The notes under the pieces were generated by a model that was not told the DNA's origin, made no database searches, and saw only the letters and a program-made list of their open reading frames with translations. Below, in pieces: positions 58,709-64,000 of a stretch of 64,000 bases of DNA (its first letter is position 1; every line of letters begins with the position of its first letter). The translations under genes were made by a program, and so were the position numbers. Source of the stretch: Linum tenue (lineage: Eukaryota; Streptophyta; Magnoliopsida; Malpighiales; Linaceae); the NCBI GenBank assembly GCA_946122785.1, contig CAMGYJ010000008.1, forward strand, positions 12,797,475-12,861,474. The letters are read 5' to 3'.

Positions 58709-60486
58709 ATATAATTAAAGGTATTAGTGGGTTACTGTTGCACAACAGTTTCTCTAACTTGCATTGCTGTCATATAATTTTGATAACCGGCGAGTGTTTA
58801 ATGAACACGTGGCCACTAGAGTGGAGGACGGTGGCTTCAACACGTATTCCAAAATGTTTCTGGATTTTTATCCGACGGTGATCGCCCGCCGCTCTCTCTG
58901 CGGCTCCGCCCCATCTTTTCTTTCTTCTTTTTCTTCTTCTTCGATGAAGACGACGTGCAAGGATATCAAATTAGCTCTCTGAACTATATTGGAGCGGAAT
59001 CGTAGCAACGATGAAGGAAAACAAAGTGTGAATTAACTGAAACGGGCTTCATGGTCGGCAGGAGGAGGGGCTGGCTCCGTAGATTCGACGGGAGGATGAG
59101 GATTTCCTAATCCAATTGTCGAATCCCCAAGTTTTGGGTTTTCCTTCTTGCTTGATTCTTCTCTTCATCCGCCTTATTTTTCGATGTCCGGGGAGGTGAC
59201 TGGTGGTCGTTTTTGCCCCTTACTGTCTCTCTAGATATGTTGCACTTGCAAGTATGCAATTGTGCGAACCCTGGCTGATTGATATGTGTTCGGGATCGGA
59301 TGACAGCAGCAGTTCCGAGATACGTCTTTCCATGCTGGTCGATTGCTACCCAGTAAGTTTCTTTGATTTCATTGTTTCTATAAAGAATCCTGAAGCTTAA
59401 TTTCTCTCGGTTGACTACCAAAGGAAGAGATTTGAACGAAAACACAGAACTACGAACATAGGCGCTTGAGGATTGGTTTTGACAGTCTTTGTGGTATTAC
59501 CCCGGCCAATCAAAGAGGTTACTGTATTTTATTAAGTATTGTAATTCAGAGCATGGAGTTGAATTGCTGTAGGTAGATCATAAAATATGGATGGAGATGC
59601 TAGAGTTGGATCACAATTCCTTCAACAGCCTTTGATGCTAAATAAATTAAACTCTTGCTCCAAACCCTGCTATGATTTGGTATGGTATATTAGTGCGTGA
59701 TATTTGTCATTAATCTTGGAGAGTTCACAGAAGGAGCAAATCTTGGTGTAGAAAGTCTATGAAAGATTAAGATAGGTTATGCTTTTGTTACACCTACACG
59801 TACAACAGGTAATATTGTAGGCCTTGAAATTTTAATATAGCCCGGCCCTTGGTGTGGATTCTTTCAAGTTTGACATGCTCTCACCCACCCTGCAAATGTG
59901 GCTGCGATGGGGAAGGAGGAACCTGATTGTCGGAGATACGAGGGTAGCGATGGGGAATGAGGAGTTGGGGTGGCCGCTACAGTTCATATAATTGGGTGGT
60001 TTGCGTCGGCGTTTCTCTCAACTAGAGGAGTAAGTAGAAAGAAGAGGTCACCGTTAGTTTTGGATTAAACTAGCTAGAGTGGTGTTCAGGAGGATGTATA
60101 AATCTTCCTCACAAGTCACAATCACTGTCCTGCATCTGAACCAATTTTTTGGGTAAGTTTCTCCTACCAAATTGAATCAGCCTCTGGTCATAGCTTTTGG
60201 ATGCATATCATGCTAATCTGAAAACCAGCTTCAATTTGAGAGGCTAGGGAACAACACACAATTATGAACTAGGAGAGTCACTACCTATTTACCAATATTG
60301 TCTTTGTTAGTGGTATGATCGATCGTGAAGCAGTGTGGTCAAATCATGGTAAATGTTAATGGGTTAGCAAACGATGCAAATCAACTCTATTCACACCGCT
60401 GTGGAGCGCGGCACAAACCCACCTAGTATAGTTGATTGGAAAAGAACTCGATCAGCTAGAAACGGGAATCATATTAGGCTCTTGTG

Positions 60487-60525
60487 AAGCTCCCAGCTAT
60501 CCAAAGCTTCCATTTATTGACATCG
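60487..60525 (+). pseudogene. Tiny AOP-like exon 1 relic
   Basis: Reads GAAGCTCCCAGCTATCCAAA then GCTTCCATTTATTGACATC, coding EAPSYPKLPFIDI, the same as the start of the DIOX_N half in copies 4 and 5 (EAP..DLKLPFIDF). Homology stops at once on both sides. Confidence 0.6.
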
Positions 60526-60554
60526 TTTTGATATGAATTGTCTACTCATAATGA

Positions 60555-60665
60555 TTATTATGAGACAGGTGCATAGCATGCACTTAAAAAGTGGGTGCAC
60601 CAAAGATACGATTATGAGACGGGTACATAGCATGTATGCACCCAAAAACTTGAGAGCACCGAAAA
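60555..60665. repeat. Two-copy ~57-bp tandem repeat
   Basis: Two adjacent copies of ATTATGAGAC.GGT.CATAGCATG... with a GCACC-containing tail. Confidence 0.6.
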
Positions 60666-61336
60666 AAATTATTTTCGGAGCTTGGTGTATTCAATGCACT
60701 CGCTTTACGATCGTCATTCTGAGAAGGTGATTCATTTCAAAATGATGTCAATTGTCACTTGTAATATGATGGACAAGAAAACACATGAATTTGCACAAAA
60801 ATAATTCAATGTTTACTTCAGAGTTCATCGATTTATGGTTAGGCTTAGCACTTATAATTTGGGGTTTTGGGTTTGGTGTTCAAAATTGAATGTTTAGCAG
60901 TTAGGGTAATAGATTGATTAATTGTGATCCTATACATGTTATATCATTATATCATATTAATGATATCAATTAAAATTCAAAATTTAATATATTAACGTAC
61001 TTTTAGAGCATTTTTGTAATTGCACCAAAGAGGTCATATTTTATATATATATATATGGAAGTAAAATGTCTAACTCAGTTGATCCAAATTAAGACTGCAG
61101 ATCATAACTTAGAATATTCCATAACCACCACTATCCACCACAAGACAAAGTATAGTCAGGATTAAACTAGTACTGTGTCATGTCTGTTAATACATCCAAA
61201 TCAGTGTGAGGGGGTAATAGATAGCTTAATTAGCTAGGCACTAGGCAATAACTGAGCTCTAAGAATTTTAGCATTCCAGCCACAAATACACGTACAGGCA
61301 GGCACAACCCACCAACAATCTTAGCTACGTACTTAA

Positions 61337-61898
<562 letters not shown>

Positions 61899-61919
61899 GT
61901 AAACCTGAGATGATTATCT

Positions 61920-62065
61920 CTTCAACTATTTGATCCTGAAATTGAATATAAAATAACTTTATTCATCATCTTGAGTTTCTATATGAAATGATTGCCCCTT
62001 CAAACTATTTTATCACAAAATTGAATGCAAAATAACTTTATTGTTCATCTTGAGTTTCTATATTA
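61920..62065. repeat. Two-copy ~80-bp tandem duplication
   Basis: AACTATTT.ATC...AAATTGAAT and AAATAACTTTATT..TCATCTTGAG occur twice, starting at about 61923 and 62003, in the 3' flank of the minus-strand gene. Confidence 0.75.
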
Positions 62066-62092
62066 CCTACAGTAAATGCCAAAAAAAATACA

Positions 62093-63833
62093 TTACTTTG
62101 TAGTATTAATAGGCTTGATCATTGACTTGACAACTGGCCCAAATTTTTCATTAAATCTCAGCTGACAAAGAGAATTATGGACTACCGTATCAGGATATAT
62201 TACGTTGATCAACTTCCACATCTTGAAGAATGCGATTGATACTGGACCAGACTTCATATAAAAGTACTCCGCATTGTTAGTGCTTGAAATCGTTGAAAAA
62301 ATCTCACATCCAATTGAAATTTTATCTTCAGATCCAAACAACATAAGTGGGTTCCTCTCCCACGACAAAATTACATCCTGCAAAATTAATAAATCGGATC
62401 AAAAACTTCTTTTTCGGATGGAAAAACTACTCAACATTCAAAATAAAATTCATAGAAATGTATCATTATATATAGATAAGATTTCGTAACATGCACCTTT
62501 TTTAAGTATACTATACACTTTTTCTCAAAGTCACCATCCTTTATATTTGGTAGAATAATAATCCAAATCCTTAGCTAAATTATTGTAAACCACAAAGGGT
62601 ACAAAATGAGAGAAAACACTTTCAATAAGAAAAAAATAAGTGATTCATCAGATAAAAGGAATTAAAGAAGGAAATAAGGAAATGGAGGGGAGGTCAATTT
62701 ACCGTATAAAAGAAGTTGTATCCAAATTCAAGCACTTGCCGTAGAAGCTCGTTCCTGAACAAGCCAACTAATTTATGAGGCTGGTGATCGTGGAGGCTAT
62801 TGAAATTTGGGTACTTGAAGCAGTGAGGATGGATGGATTTGCAATGATGAAAAGTTTGGGGATCGAAAGTTAAGATCACCAAGTGATCCACAAGGTGTTT
62901 CGTGGCCGTCCCATTCCTTAAACTCTCCAGGAAATCGTTCACCGCCGGCGGCGAGCCAGGACGACGAGGGGTTGTCGTCGAGTTGTCGATCGCCGTTATG
63001 ATTACTGTTCTGGTTTCCATTGAAGCTCGTCTCAGCACTTGCCTCAGTCCCTTCTGTAATTACAATACTCATCATCTCATAAAATGACAAAGCCAAGATT
63101 TCCTCCATTTGAACAAAAAAAAAATTGTCTTTATTAGAATGCAAAGTGCAAACTCTAGCAAATCAATAATAAGAGCGATCATACATATCACATATGTTAA
63201 TCAACTGACATGAACGTGATCTAATCCTAAGTCATACTATAGAAGCCACTCTAATCATGTACTCTCTTGATAATTGATAATTGTACGTTTATAATTCATA
63301 TGACACTATCTTGTTATGGAGTTGTTACACCACATAATGTAGACAATCTCGACGAGAAAAGATGAAATTAATAAATAGGATGGCTATTTCATTAATTGTT
63401 CTAAACTCGGGCGGCTAGAGCTTCAAATCAAAGTTCATTTACCATTTTATCAATAACCCCAAACTTTAACCATCTAAAACTAACTAGCTAGAAACTAGAT
63501 TTTATCAAGCATTCCTTCATACGAAGACGGTATATATTTAGATCAACAAAGACTGTAATATATCATAAAAGATAAATCAGTTTTGTACGTATAAGTGCGA
63601 TATGAGTAACTCTAATTTGGTGTGAAGATATTGAGATTTTTTAAGTTATGCATTAGAAATGTTAAAAATTGCATAAGAGAACTTACCCATTGATCCACAG
63701 GAGAACTCGTTTTATGGACTTGAAGAAATGAATTCGAGGAGTGACAGGAAAAGAAGTAGAAGAAGAGGAAGAGAATGGAGATAGTGAGTGGTGGGATGAA
63801 TGCCTTGGTTAGTAATACTGTTCTCATCGCCAT
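62093..63833 (-). CDS. PF03407-type nucleotide-sugar transferase (At4g15970-like), apparently truncated, 3 exons
   Basis: Minus-strand exons 63833-63687, 63053-62703 and 62377-62093 join in phase to about 260 residues. An N-terminal hydrophobic segment (about 10-30, IPPLTISILFLFFYFFS) is a type II signal-anchor, so a Golgi membrane place is likely. KGLRQVLRRASMETRTVIIT, VNDFLESLRNGTATKHLVDH and VLEFGYNFFYT follow the family pattern. Two oddities: where relatives read FTDVD(I/M).W (the DxD metal/nucleotide-sugar site) this gene reads YTDVILSW, so the second Asp is gone; and it stops after about 260 residues, where relatives run to about 340-400 with an FLD/GFC region. It may be a decayed gene or an unusual variant; a further 3' exon cannot be excluded. 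Start is the first ATG at 63833, with a TTG before it rejected. Confidence 0.72.
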
Positions 63834-64000
63834 TAGTTTCAATTCCAACGGTAAATGACCTTATTAGCCAGGGAGGGAGGAAGGAATTGGAATTTGATGC
63901 ATATTGCCAAAAGCATAGATTTATAACTTAAAATGTGAAATTTTCAAAACCTTAATAAGGATAGAATTTAAATTAAAATATATATATATCTAATCAATCA
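63834..64000. other. Upstream region of the minus-strand gene
   Basis: AT-rich, with a TA-rich run at about 63978-63990. Nothing else seen. Confidence 0.5.

Noticed and set aside
58764..59445. Coding-like GC-rich patch with frames on both strands
   Set aside because: No start-to-stop gene structure or recognisable motif; could be a decayed fragment but cannot be supported.

Overview
The window is plant nuclear DNA, almost certainly from a eudicot. The evidence is AT-rich intergenic sequence, multi-exon genes with GT-AG introns, TATA boxes, and plant-only families: phytocyanin, uridine kinase-like/UPRT fusion, AOP-type 2-oxoglutarate dioxygenases and F-box proteins. I cannot name the species from sequence alone. 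Exon joins were worked out by hand from splice sites, reading frame and family knowledge; nothing was searched or run.

Layout. (1) 1-9576: a head-to-tail satellite array with a repeat unit of about 348 bp, itself a diverged dimer of two related half-units of about 180 and 168 bp. It runs off the left edge and stops at a 100-N assembly gap (9577-9676). (2) 9677-36900: a low-density single-copy region with a small N-myristoylation-motif protein (At3g27210-like, 3 exons), a secreted acid-lipase-type alpha/beta hydrolase (9 exons), an intronless conserved protein of unknown function, a GPI-type phytocyanin, a 5'-truncated LINE lying antisense just upstream of a 13-exon uridine kinase-like gene, and an F-box gene on the minus strand. 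(3) 37190-61900: a tandem cluster of AOP-like 2-oxoglutarate/Fe(II) dioxygenases. Five near-complete three-exon copies are in the same orientation. A decayed sixth and a tiny seventh relic lie downstream. (4) 62093-63833: a minus-strand PF03407-type sugar transferase that looks truncated and has lost the usual DxD motif.

The most interesting part is the dioxygenase cluster, where mobile elements and recombination have changed nearly every copy. Copy 1 has a Helitron (37479-40187) inserted at its TATA region. Copy 2 has a long-TIR element in intron 1. Copy 3 has a one-base frameshift near its C-terminus. Copy 4 has a Pack-MULE-like element with a perfect 9-bp target-site duplication in intron 2, and its last 17 residues are encoded by DNA homologous to an AOP promoter. 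A dead LINE separates copies 4 and 5. An inverted repeat of about 330-375 bp brackets the cluster from copy 2 to copy 5. Copies 1-3 and copies 4-5 form two subgroups whose upstream regions were duplicated along with the coding sequence.

The order At3g27210-like, phytocyanin, uridine kinase-like resembles, from memory, the Arabidopsis neighbourhood At3g27190 to At3g27210, so this part may be an ancient collinear block with extra genes inserted. No operon, CRISPR array, rRNA or tRNA gene was seen.
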